From the NCBI RefSeq assembly GCF_001638985.1, contig NW_017265164.1, positions 312,391 through 376,390 on the forward strand: a DNA stretch of 64,000 nt. The letters run 5' to 3'. Source of the stretch: Phycomyces blakesleeanus NRRL 1555(-). Its lineage: Eukaryota > Mucoromycota > Mucoromycetes > Mucorales > Phycomycetaceae. The notes beneath the pieces were generated by a model. That model was not told where the DNA came from, did not search any database, and saw only the letters and a list, made by a program, of their open reading frames with translations. How positions within the stretch are numbered: the first letter of the stretch is position 1; each line of letters begins with the position of its first letter. Made by a program: the position numbers and the translations under genes. Below, piece after piece: positions 1 through 11,269 of the stretch.

Positions 1-1676
1 AACCTAGATAATGAATAATATGCTTGTAATTAAAGCAAGTACATATATAAATCATTATAGCTTCTATTTGTTTTGTCTATTTAAATATAGTAAAATAAAT
101 AAGATAAGTGGGTAGGTGGAGACCGAGTCGAATTGATTAAAGTGAAAGGCTAAAGAAGAATGAGAGTGTAGTATAACAGCGATTTTGTTTTAAAGATATC
201 AAGAAGGTTTTGATAGTAGAGTATTTGTGCTGTGTAAAGAGTGTAGGATAGTGAGATAGACGGAGGCAGTGTGTAAGAAATAATTTTTTTTATATAAGAT
301 AGGTTTGAGAATTAGGGTGTGTAACAATGTTATTATTATTATAGACTTGAGAATTATTGTGTGCGCCTATAAAGAGAGATTGCTATGGCAGGACTTTGTG
401 ATGGGTGATTTCTGTTTGGTTTAGAACCAGTTATTTAAAGATATAGTAAAAGTCGGAAGCTTTGGAGAATATGTATGATGGGATGAGATCATTATCACTG
501 AAGACAGTCTTGGAAGTATAAGCATACAAGTGTTATGTGCGTGCAAAAGTTTAAAGGTAGTTCTGAGAACAGTGGTATATAGCACTTTTGATAGCGTTGT
601 GCAGCTGGTGTTGTTAGGCGTAATAAAAAAAAAGAATATTGTAGTTATTGGTGTCGGTTTTTAAAGCGTTGAAAAGTTTATAAGGACACGAAAGTATGAC
701 TGAGGGCCTATTTCTTGTTCGACTCATATATACTATGGACAGCCGTCTAAAAGATAAAACAAAGAATATTTTGGTTTTTTTTAAAAAGAGTGCGCTTCCT
801 TTTTGTATTGCGTCGCTTTCGGTCCACTTTGAGTTGCAATACAATATGAATGACGATCCCCAACAGGAATGAAGATCTTCGACAGGGATGTAGGAATGTA
901 GGGAATGTTGAAAGAAGATTCAAGCCATCGTTAAAAAAGTTTTATTTTTGGTTTGGTTGCGGCACAGAAAAGGTTATTTTAATACACACTTCTCTCTGAA
1001 TAGTTTTGAGTGAATACTAAGTGGTATTTCAACCTCCATATGGATAAAAGTGTCCCTGTCAATGGGTCCTGCTATGGTTCTTTTACTATCGGGTACACAA
1101 AGGCTGCCTGCACCACCGATTGGTAATACAAGTTTACAAAAAAGTGCACACTGCCCAAATTACCAATTCACATCCTTAGTTTGTAAGAGGACATAAAACG
1201 ATATAGACGATATTGTATATTTTATATTGGTGCAGCCAATTGACTGGTAGACAGATGCCTGAGTGTGTGTGGGCGCATGTGCGTGTGCATGGGCATGTGC
1301 GTGGGCGTATGTTGAAGGGAAGAATGAAAATAGGCTGAACAGTATATCTAAAATAAAGTAAAAGCTATATATAAATATATAGATCAATAGTGATTTGTGT
1401 TGTATGTTTGTATCAGTGTATGTTGAAGAGAAGAAGAAGAATATATATATATACCTAATAGTGTATTCAAGATACAATAGCAGTTTATATATATATAGTT
1501 ATAGGGTAAAATTTTGACTATAAATACCGACTGTTTCAAAATAACTCGATAATATTATTGTGTAGGTTATTATTCTTTGATTAAATTCCACCGAGTGTAA
1601 TTATAAAAAAAAATGGGTCCGCATCTAGATAGTATTACATATATTAAACACACTAGAAAACATAGCTTTAACTGTA

Positions 1677-1678
<2 letters not shown>

Positions 1679-1714
<36 letters not shown>
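1679..1714. repeat. (AT)n microsatellite
   Basis: A pure alternating AT run. The counterpart in the second long-repeat copy, near 7761-7798, is two bases longer, one of the few differences between the copies. Confidence 0.9.
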
Positions 1715-1716
<2 letters not shown>

Positions 1717-2043
1717 GTCTATCATACATTTAAAGTATTAACAAAAAAAAGAACCATGTAATTGTGAACAATTACTATATATATATATATCATAGAACAA
1801 ATCGGTTATAAGAATATATTAAAATGTATATTGTATCATTATCTATAGCTTAAAACCAATATAATTTTAATTAGAATCTTAAGGAGACAAGATATATGGA
1901 TTATTTTGAAATTATTTAAGAGATATATGATACAAGCTTTATGTTTATAAGAAAGTAAAGTTATTATTACTATTGTATATGTTTTTACGATATTATTTTC
2001 TTTTGGATTCCAGTGGTCCGAGATTGTCGGAAATATCCATTCA

Positions 2044-2078
2044 GTCCAGATCGAACGTAATAGGCGGCCGATCTGGAC
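2044..2078. repeat. Perfect 10-bp inverted repeat with 15-nt loop
   Basis: The arms GTCCAGATCG (2044-2053) and CGATCTGGAC (2069-2078) are exact reverse complements around a GC-rich 15-nt spacer. It lies in otherwise AT-rich DNA, just before the ATTGG array, and recurs unchanged at 8128-8162. It could form a hairpin or bind a dimeric protein; nothing shows which. Confidence 0.85.
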
Positions 2079-2111
2079 AGAATCATACTGCTGATATTAT
2101 ATATTCTTTTT

Positions 2112-2770
2112 TTTATTGGTTAACTGAAATTGTAATTCTCATTCATCCTGCATATGCACCTTTCTTGATTTAGCTGCAAAACAACTTTACAAATCTTGAG
2201 GCTGCATTCTTTATTGGTTAGCAAAAAATACCATTCTTAATAATGATATACATTTACTATTTATTGGTTGACTAAAAATATATGTCTTATGAATATGAAT
2301 ATTTACTCTCTATTGGTTAACTGAGAATATAACTCTGTTTAATCTTGCATATCTACTAGTCTTTTAACCAATAAAATATTTCTTACTCATAGTGAAGCTA
2401 CATACTTTACTGGTTTGCAAAGATATATAGTTCTTAATAATGATGCATAAGTATTATTTATTGGTTGACTAAAAATACATATCTTAGTAATCATACAAGT
2501 TTACTTTAGCTTATAACTAAGGGTTTAATGTAGTTAATAATCATATATACTCATTATTTATTGGTTAAACTATATGTACTTTACTCATTGCGCATACTTA
2601 TTACTTATTGGTTAAACTATATGTACTTTACTCATTGCGCATACTTATTACTTATTGGTTAAACTATATGTATTTTACTCATTGTGCATACTCATTACTT
2701 ATTGGTTAAACTATATGTGTTTTGCTTATTGTGCATACTCACCCTTTATTGGTTGACTAATAAATAATAT
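2112..2770. repeat. Array of TTATTGGTTRACT elements, partly a 47-bp tandem repeat
   Basis: The core ATTGGTT (reverse complement of a CCAAT box) recurs about eleven times here. At first it is spaced about 50 to 60 bp and degenerate, with one copy inverted near 2379. Then, from about 2558, it forms regular 47-bp units whose cores sit near 2558, 2605, 2652, 2699 and 2746. The same array is present at about 8196-8855. Recurrence of the core with diverged flanks suggests either an ageing minisatellite or a reiterated binding site. Confidence 0.85.
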
Positions 2771-3589
2771 ATATCTTGAGCATTAAATTTTACTGTGTAC
2801 ATTATTTATTACTTTTTTATATTATTTTATAATCTATTCATTCTATTTAATATAAGTTTTAGTATAGTATATTTTACAAAGCTTATACAAGGAAGATATA
2901 CCTATCGGAAAACAATCTAAACAAATATAAGCACAGGCACAAATAGAAAAATAAAACAAAAAGAAAAAGAATTATAGATATATTCTTTCTAAAAAATATT
3001 GACGTAAAATTAAAATTCAATTTATTATCAAAAGTATATGGAGTAAAATAATATAATCTAAATATACTATATGAGAACAAGACTGTGATTTTATTTTATT
3101 TTACTTTTATTTAAAAGTATAAAGCTTTAATAGTAGTATATTCTTTTTATATAGTGAAAAGTAAGTAGTGGGTTAAAGAAAGATGTTATTTGTAGGCAGT
3201 ATTTGTAGGTTGCCCGTGTATGTGATGCGTGGGACAGAGTTTTGACATCCATGGTATACACTGATAAAAAAAAACGATTTCTATAGTGGGCTGTTATGCT
3301 CGGTAGTGTCCGCCTGATTTAGAATCAGTCACACAAAGGTATACTAAAAGTCGAAAGCTTTGAAAGTTATATGCGATGGAATGGAATAAGAAGGTTTCAG
3401 AAGTATAATGATATGAATAGTATATATGTGCAAAAGTTGAAAACTAATTCTGAGAATGGTAGTGTATGACACTCTAAGTGTAGAAGAAAATAGTGTATTG
3501 CTTTTGAGTGTCGAGATTTTGTTATATGGCTATTATTTCAATTTTTATTTTTACTGTTGTAATAAAGTAAAGAAATAGTATGGTTGTTG

Positions 3590-4195
3590 GTGTCAATTTT
3601 GATAGTGCGGCGAAGCTAGTGTTGGCCCAGGTTTCAAAAAAGAAAACATTACTGTGGTTGTTGGTTTCAATTTTGATAGTGCGGCGAAGCTGGTGTTGGC
3701 ACAGGTTTCAAAAAAGAAAACGTTACTGTGGTTGTTGGTTTCAATTTTGATAGTGCGGCGAAGCTAGTGTTGGTACAGGCTTCAAAAAAGAAAGTGTTGC
3801 TGTGGTTGTTGGTTTTAATTTTGATAGTGCGGCGAAGCTAGTGTTGGCCCAGGTTTCAAAAAAGAAAACATTACTGTGGTTGTTGGTTTTAATTTTGATA
3901 GTGCGGCGAAGCTAGTGTTGGCCCAGGTTTCAAAAAAGAAAACATTACTGTGGTTGTTGGTTTTAATTTTGATAGTGCAGCGAAGCTAGTGTTGGTACAG
4001 GCTTCAAAAAAGAAAGTGTTGCTGTGGTTGTTGGTTTCAATTTTGATAGTGCGGTGAAGCTGGTGCTGGTACAGGTTTCAAAAAAGAAAACGTTGCTGTG
4101 GTGATGCTCGTTGACTTTGAAAGCGGTGTGAAGCGGTTGCTAGTGCAAGTTTGAAAAAAGAAAACAATACTGTGGGGATCACCGTCGATTTTTAA
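3590..4195. repeat. 74-bp minisatellite, about 8 to 9 units
   Basis: The phrase GATAGTGCGGCGAAGCT and its variants start near 3601, 3675, 3749, 3823, 3897, 3971, 4045 and 4119, a constant step of 74 bp. Each unit continues with a CAGGTTTCAAAAAAGAAAA stretch and TGTGGTTGTTGGTTT. The last units decay into the sequence shared with the other repeat modules. The corresponding places in the other modules (about 590-650 and 9677-9745) carry one unit, so the array expanded in this copy only. Confidence 0.9.
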
Positions 4196-5540
4196 AGCAT
4201 TGAGAAGTTTATAGGGACACAAAGGTTTGACCAAGGGCTTGTTTTTGTTAGAGTCGCGTATACAGTGAACAGTTGTGAAAAAGATAAAATAAGGAGTATC
4301 TCGATTTTTTTTTCAAAAGAGTGTGCTCTCTTTTTATATTGCAACAGTTTCTGTCTACTTTAAGTTGTAATATTTTATGAATGACGATCCCCAACAAAAA
4401 TGAAGATCCTTGACAAGGATGGAGGAATGTAGGGAATGTTGAAAGAAGATTCAACCCATCGTTAAAAAAGAATTTTTTGTTTTGATTACGACGTAGTGAA
4501 GGTCACATTAATATACTATCCTCTTTCAACGACTCTAAGTGAACGCTGGGTGGTATTTAAACCCCCGTATGGATAACAGTATCCCTGTAAATGGGCCCTG
4601 CTATGGTTATTTTACTATCGGGTACACAAAGGCTGTCTGCACCACCGATTGGTAATACCAGCTTACAAAAAGTGTACACTGTCCGAATTATCAATTAGCA
4701 TCCTTAGTTTCTAAGAAGACATAAAACAAGATAGATAATATAGTATATTTTATATTGGTGCAGCCAATTGACTCGTAGACAGATGCCTGAGTGTGTGCGT
4801 GTATACTGGAAAGAGAAAAGAGATAGGTGTAAGAGCTTATCTGAAATACACTACCAGATTATATATATAATCCTACAGTGACTTTCGGTATATGGATTTA
4901 TCACACGGCGTGTTATCTTAAGGATGTAATTGTCCAAGAAGAAGAGAGATCAACGAGATAGAGATTTGTGGTAGATAAACATAAAGTGCGAGAGTGAGAG
5001 AGAGCAAGGGAGAAAGAGCAAGGGAGAAAGAGCAAGAGAGAAAAAGAAAGAAAAAGAGAAAAATAGAGAGAAAAGTAATTAAGGAAAGTAAGGTGTTAAT
5101 TGATCCATAAATATCCAATGGATCGAATTATTTTAAAAGCACATTAAAACACATCTTGTTGCTTATAGCTCGGATCGGATTTCATTTTAAGCAAAATATA
5201 TCGATCCTTGCTCAGAATTATTTAACCAATTGATTGAGAAGTATACCGTATAAGCTATATATATATATACTTTTGTAATTCACTGTTTAAATAATTCTAA
5301 AAGAGAGTATATTTGAGAAATTGGATGAGAAGTTAATGATACAAGCTATATGTTTTTGTCAAACTACTACTTCGATAATTACCAAATATAGTAGTAGCAG
5401 CATTTTTCAGTAATAAAATAAATCATTTTGGAATTTACTTTATACACTAATATATTAATATGCGATATTGAAAGGCTTCATTATCTGCACGCACAAAGAT
5501 ATAAGCCAAAGAGTATAAGATATTAGTTAGCTATAGAGTA
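3646..5540. repeat. Diverged repeat module B1
   Basis: Beyond the 74-bp array this stretch resembles, in the same order, the interior of the A copy (about 640-1970) and 9730-11065, but with many substitutions and small gaps. Shared landmarks are a TTTATAGGGACAC block, GAATGACGATCCCCAAC, a GGTACACAAAGGCTG...CACCACCGATTGGTAATAC block, and GGTGCAGCCAATTGACT followed by TAGACAGATGCCTGAG. These conserved islands lie between freely varying AT-rich parts. It is an older relative of the module duplicated at 1-3645. Confidence 0.8.
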
Positions 5541-5909
5541 TAATGTCAAAGTAATTGGACTTCAATTTTTGGTCAATTAATTTTGACTTTTATATGATTA
5601 TATACTTGTTTTAGATGGGAAGCATACTTACTTAGGAAGATAGCTACGCCTTTTTTTTATGATAAAGCTGTTACTCAATGCATGTTCATCGCAAAAGCAT
5701 TGCTGTTTATGTATATAGAATTCATAACTTTACTACGGATATGAAAGCTGAGCGCTTAGATTGTTTTTTAGACAGAGCTCATTAGCTTCAAATATTGTTT
5801 ATGAAGAATGAGCAACATTATAGTTTTGCGGTTTTCTCAAGAATACTCTGACCTTTACTCTCGATCTTCCTAAGCCTCTCATTATTGCACCCCCTACACC
5901 ACTCCACCC
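5541..5909. other. Spacer between repeat modules, no gene seen
   Basis: AT-rich DNA not obviously shared with the flanking modules. No open frame or motif worth naming. Confidence 0.6.
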
Positions 5910-6068
5910 TTTTCACATACCTCAGCTACACACACATATATACAAACCTCAACTACACACATACATATACAAACTTCAACTATACACACATATATATACA
6001 AACCTCAACTACATACACACATATACAAATCTCAACTACACACATCTTAACTACACATACATCTCTTA
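5910..6068. repeat. CTCAACTACACACATATA minisatellite
   Basis: About six imperfect units of roughly 25 to 32 bp built on ACAAACCTCAACTACACACATA, ending just before the start of the second long repeat copy at 6083. The strand shown is C/A-rich. The short open frame through it is only a consequence of the repeat. Confidence 0.85.
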
Positions 6069-6082
6069 TAATATTTTTCTAA

Positions 6083-7758
6083 ACCTAGATAAATGAATAA
6101 TATGCTTGTAATTAAAGCAAGTACATATATAAATCATTATAGCTTCTATTTGTTTTGTCTATTTAAATATAGTAAAATAAATAAGATAAGTGGGTAGGTG
6201 GAGACCGAGTCGAATTGATTAAAGTGAAAGGCTAAAGAAGAATGAGAGTGTAGTGTAACAGCGATTTTGTTTTAAAGATATCAAGAAGGTTTTGATAGTA
6301 GAGTATTTGTGCTGTGTAAAGAGTGTAGGATAGTGAGATAGACGGAGGCAGTGTGTAAGAAATAATTTTTTTTATATAAGATAGGTTTGAGAATTAGGGT
6401 GTGTAACAATTTTATTATTATTATAGACTTGAGAATTATTGTGTGCGCCTATAAAGAGAGATTGCTATGGCAGGACTTTGTGATGGGTGATTTCTGTTTG
6501 GTTTAGAACCAGTTATTTAAAGATATAGTAAAAGTCGGAAGCTTTGGAGAATATGTATGATGGGATGAGATCATTATCACTGAAGACAGTCTTGGAAGTA
6601 TAAGCATACAAGTGTTATGTGCGTGCAAAAGTTTAAAGGTAGTTCTGAGAACAGTGGTATATAGCACTTTTGATAGCGTTGTGTAGCTGGTGTTGTTAGG
6701 CGTAATAAAAAAAAAGAATATTGTAGTTATTGGTGTCGGTTTTTAAAGCGTTGAAAAGTTTATAAGGACACGAAAGTATGACTGAGGGCCTATTTCTTGT
6801 TCGACTCATATATACTATGGACAGCCGTCTAAAAGATAAAACAAAGAATATTTTGGTTTTTTTTAAAAAGAGTGCGCTTCCTTTTTGTATTGCGTCGCTT
6901 TCGGTCCACTTTGAGTTGCAATACAATATGAATGACGATCCCCAACAGGAATGAAGATCTTCGACAGGGATGTAGGAATGTAGGGAATGTTGAAAGAAGA
7001 TTCAAGCCATCGTTAAAAAAGTTTTATTTTTGGTTTGGTTGCGGCACAGAAAAGGTTATTTTAATACACACTTCTCTCTGAATAGTTTTGAGTGAATACT
7101 AAGTGGTATTTCAACCTCCATATGGATAAAAGTGTCCCTGTCAATGGGTCCTGCTATGGTTCTTTTACTATCGGGTACACAAAGGCTGCCTGCACCACCG
7201 ATTGGTAATACAAGTTTACAAAAAAGTGCACACTGCCCAAATTACCAATTCACATCCTTAGTTTGTAAGAGGACATAAAACGATATAGACGATATTGTAT
7301 ATTTTATATTGGTGCAGCCAATTGACTGGTAGACAGATGCCTGAGTGTGTGTGGGCGCATGTGCGTGTGCATGGGCATGTGCGTGGGCGTATGTTGAAGG
7401 GAAGAATGAAAATAGGCTGAACAGTATATCTAAAATAAAGTAAAAGCTATATATAAATATATAGATCAATAGTGATTTGTGTTGTATGTTTGTATCAGTG
7501 TATGTTGAAGAGAAGAAGAAGAATATATATATATACCTAATAGTGTATTCAAGATACAATAGCAGTTTATATATATATAGTTATAGGGTAAAATTTTGAC
7601 TATAAATACCGACTGTTTCAAAATAACTCGATAATATTATTGTGTAGGTTATTATTCTTTGATTAAATTCCACCGAGTGTAATTATAAAAAAAAATGGGT
7701 CCGCATCTAGATAGTATTACATATATTAAACACACTAGAAAACATAGCTTTAACTGTA

Positions 7759-7800
<42 letters not shown>

Positions 7801-9729
7801 GTCTATCATACATTTAAAGTATTAACAAAAAAAAGAACCATGTAATTGTGAACAATTACTATATATATATATATCATAGAACAAATCGGTTATAAGAATA
7901 TATTAAAATGTATATTGTATCATTATCTATAGCTTAAAACCAATATAATTTTAATTAGAATCTTAAGGAGACAAGATATATGGATTATTTTGAAATTATT
8001 TAAGAGATATATGATACAAGCTTTATGTTTATAAGAAAGTAAAGTTATTATTACTATTGTATATGTTTTTACGATATTATTTTCTTTTGGATTCCAGTGG
8101 TCCGAGATTGTCGGAAATATCCATTCAGTCCAGATCGAACGTAATAGGCGGCCGATCTGGACAGAATCATACTGCTGATATTATATATTCTTTTTTTTAT
8201 TGGTTAACTGAAATTGTAATTCTCATTCATCCTGCATATGCACCTTTCTTGATTTAGCTGCAAAACAACTTTACAAATCTTGAGGCTGCATTCTTTATTG
8301 GTTAGCAAAAAATACCATTCTTAATAATGATATACATTTACTATTTATTGGTTGACTAAAAATATATGTCTTATGAATATGAATATTTACTCTCTATTGG
8401 TTAACTGAGAATATAACTCTGTTTAATCTTGCATATCTACTAGTCTTTTAACCAATAAAATATTTCTTACTCATAGTGAAGCTACATACTTTACTGGTTT
8501 GCAAAGATATATAGTTCTTAATAATGATGCATAAGTATTATTTATTGGTTGACTAAAAATACATATCTTAGTAATCATACAAGTTTACTTTAGCTTATAA
8601 CTAAGGGTTTAATGTAGTTAATAATCATATATACTCATTATTTATTGGTTAAACTATATGTACTTTACTCATTGCGCATACTTATTACTTATTGGTTAAA
8701 CTATATGTACTTTACTCATTGCGCATACTTATTACTTATTGGTTAAACTATATGTATTTTACTCATTGTGCATACTCATTACTTATTGGTTAAACTATAT
8801 GTGTTTTGCTTATTGTGCATACTCACCCTTTATTGGTTGACTAATAAATAATATATATCTTGAGCATTAAATTTTACTGTGTACATTATTTATTACTTTT
8901 TTATATTATTTTATAATCTATTCATTCTATTTAATATAAGTTTTAGTATAGTATATTTTACAAAGCTTATACAAGGAAGATATACCTATCGGAAAACAAT
9001 CTAAACAAATATAAGCACAGGCACAAATAGAAAAATAAAACAAAAAGAAAAAGAATTATAGATATATTCTTTCTAAAAAATATTGACGTAAAATTAAAAT
9101 TCAATTTATTATCAAAAGTATATGGAGTAAAATAATATAATCTAAATATACTATATGAGAACAAGACTGTGATTTTATTTTATTTTACTTTTATTTAAAA
9201 GTATAAAGCTTTAATAGTAGTATATTCTTTTTATATAGTGAAAAGTAAGTAGTGGGTTAAAGAAAGATGTTATTTGTAGGCAGTATTTGTAGGTTGCCCG
9301 TGTATGTGATGCGTGGGACAGAGTTTTGACATCCATGGTATACACTGATAAAAAAAAACGATTTCTATAGTGGGCTGTTATGCTCGGTAGTGTCCGCCTG
9401 ATTTAGAATCAGTCACACAAAGGTATACTAAAAGTCGAAAGCTTTGAAAGTTATATGCGATGGAATGGAATAAGAAGGTTTCAGAAGTATAATGATATGA
9501 ATAGTATATATGTGCAAAAGTTGAAAACTAATTCTGAGAATGGTAGTGTATGACACTCTAAGTGTAGAAGAAAATAGTGTATTGCTTTTGAGTGTCGAGA
9601 TTTTGTTATATGGCTATTATTTCAATTTTTATTTTTACTGTTGTAATAAAGTAAAGAAATAGTATGGTTGTTGGTGTCAATTTTGATAGTGCGGCGAAGC
9701 TAGTGTTGGCCCAGGTTTCAAAAAAGAAA
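6083..9729. repeat. Long repeat, copy A2 (near-identical to 1-3645)
   Basis: Second copy of the 3.65 kb segment, including the (AT)n run, the inverted repeat (8128-8162), the ATTGG array (about 8196-8855) and one 74-bp unit at its right end. Identity with the first copy stops at about 9729. Here a single unit leads straight into diverged module B2, whereas copy A1 leads into the expanded array. The near absence of substitutions in non-coding DNA points to a recent duplication or gene conversion. Confidence 0.93.
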
Positions 9730-11065
9730 ACAATAGATTGGCGATGACTGTCGACTTTGAGAGCAGGGCGAAGTTTATAGGGACACGAAGGTTTGACCAA
9801 GGGCATATTTTTTGTTAGAGCCACATATACAGTGAACAGTCGTCAAAAAGACAAAATAAAGAGTATTTCTTTTTTTATTTTTATTTTTCAAAAGAGTGCG
9901 CTTCCTTTTAGTATTGCATCGCTTTCAATCCACTTTGAGTTGCAATACAATATGAATGACGATCCCCAACAGGAATGAAGATTCTTGACTGGGATGGCGG
10001 AATGTCGAAAGAAGATTCAAGCCATCATTAATAAGATTTTTTTGTTTTGGTTACAGCACAGTGAAGGGTTTTGAATACACAGTCCTCTCTCAACGATTGT
10101 AAGTGAGTACCATACGGTTTTTAAACCTTCGTATGGGTAACAGTATCCCTGTCAATGGACCCTGCTTTGATTCTTTCACTTGTGGATACACAAAGGCTGT
10201 CTGCACCACCGATTGGTAATACCAGCTTACAAAAAAGTGCGTGCTGTCCAAATTGTCCATTAGAACCCTTAGTTTGTAAAAAGATATAAAAGGAAATAGA
10301 CAATATCGTATATATTGTACCAGTGCAGCCAATTGACTGGTAGACAGATCCCCGAGTGTGTGCGTGTGTATTAAAGAGGGAAAAAAGGTAGGTGTAAGAG
10401 CTCATCTGAAATATATTAACAGATTATATATATATAGTCCTAGAGTAACTTTTAGTATATGAACACAATTCATTTTAAAATAACTTGATAATATATAGAT
10501 ATATATCAACTTGGATTAGACTTATAAATAAAAAGAAAATAAGAGATAAAGCGAATTAAAGGAAGTAGAGTGTTAATTGATCCATAAATATCCAGTGGAT
10601 CAAGCTGTTATAAGAGTGTATTAAACCACATCATGTTGCTTATAGCTCGGATCGGATTTAATTTTAATCAAAATCTTTTGCAGCCGAAATATATATATTC
10701 TTGCACAGAACTATTTAATAAACTGCTTGAGAAGTATATGGTACAAGCCAAAGATATTTATTTGTTTAAGTTGCTGTTTGAATAGTTTTAAATAAGAGTA
10801 TATTTGAAAAATTGAATGGGAAATAAATGATACAAGCTATAGACATATTTCAGTCGAGTTACTATTTAAATAATTGCAAAGAAATATATAATTATTGAAT
10901 ATAATAGTACCAGCCTTTTTCATTAATAAAATAAAGCCTTTTGGAATTAGATCGAAGTAAGATATTAGAATTCACTATATATACTAATATATTAATATGA
11001 GATATCAAAAGGCTTAATTATTTGCACGAAGAAAGATATAAACCAAAAAATACAAGCTATTAGTT
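9730..11065. repeat. Diverged repeat module B2
   Basis: Follows the second long copy and aligns by eye with B1 (4180-5540) and with the A interior through the same conserved islands: the GGGACACGAAGGTTTGACCAAGG block, GAATGACGATCCCCAACAGG, CACCACCGATTGGTAATACC, and CAGCCAATTGACTGGTAGACAG. It ends near 11065, where sequence similarity to the array stops and the decayed coding region begins. Confidence 0.8.
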
Positions 11066-11269
11066 ACGCTAATTCTAGGTAGACGACATTTTGACCCTAC
11101 CAAACCACAAATCATGCCCTTTTTTGGGCAAGGAATAACTCCACATGGTCCCTAAAGATTGATTCTTGTTGGAATAATTAATGCTAGTCAGAATACAGAA
11201 TATTCTTAAAGATTCTATTTTGTGCTTTGCAGAAAAAAGTGAATGGGTGCTACTTACCAGTCGGTTCTA

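Larger units (their letters stand above)
1..3645. repeat. Long repeat, copy A1 (near-identical to 6083-9729)
   Basis: This segment matches 6083-9729 almost base for base, with an offset of 6082 to 6084. I saw only a few differences: one extra A near the left end, three single-base changes, and a two-base difference in the AT microsatellite near 1680. Identity ends near 3645, inside the first unit of a 74-bp tandem array. It contains no plausible gene; the short open frames of 60 to 105 codons recur in both copies but lack family features and are low in complexity. The left end may continue outside the window. No transposase, reverse transcriptase or clear terminal repeat was seen, so this is a segmental duplication of non-coding DNA rather than a recognised mobile element. 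Confidence 0.93.

Noticed and set aside
5910..6068. CRISPR-like array
   Set aside because: Units are imperfect, contiguous and without unique spacers, and the genome is eukaryotic.
5885..6082. Thr/Tyr/His-rich open frame
   Set aside because: Direct translation of the C/A-rich minisatellite.
614..9164. Duplicated short open frames of 65 to 105 codons in the repeat block
   Set aside because: They are present in both copies only because the DNA is duplicated. They are low in complexity, lack domains and are not kept open in the diverged modules.
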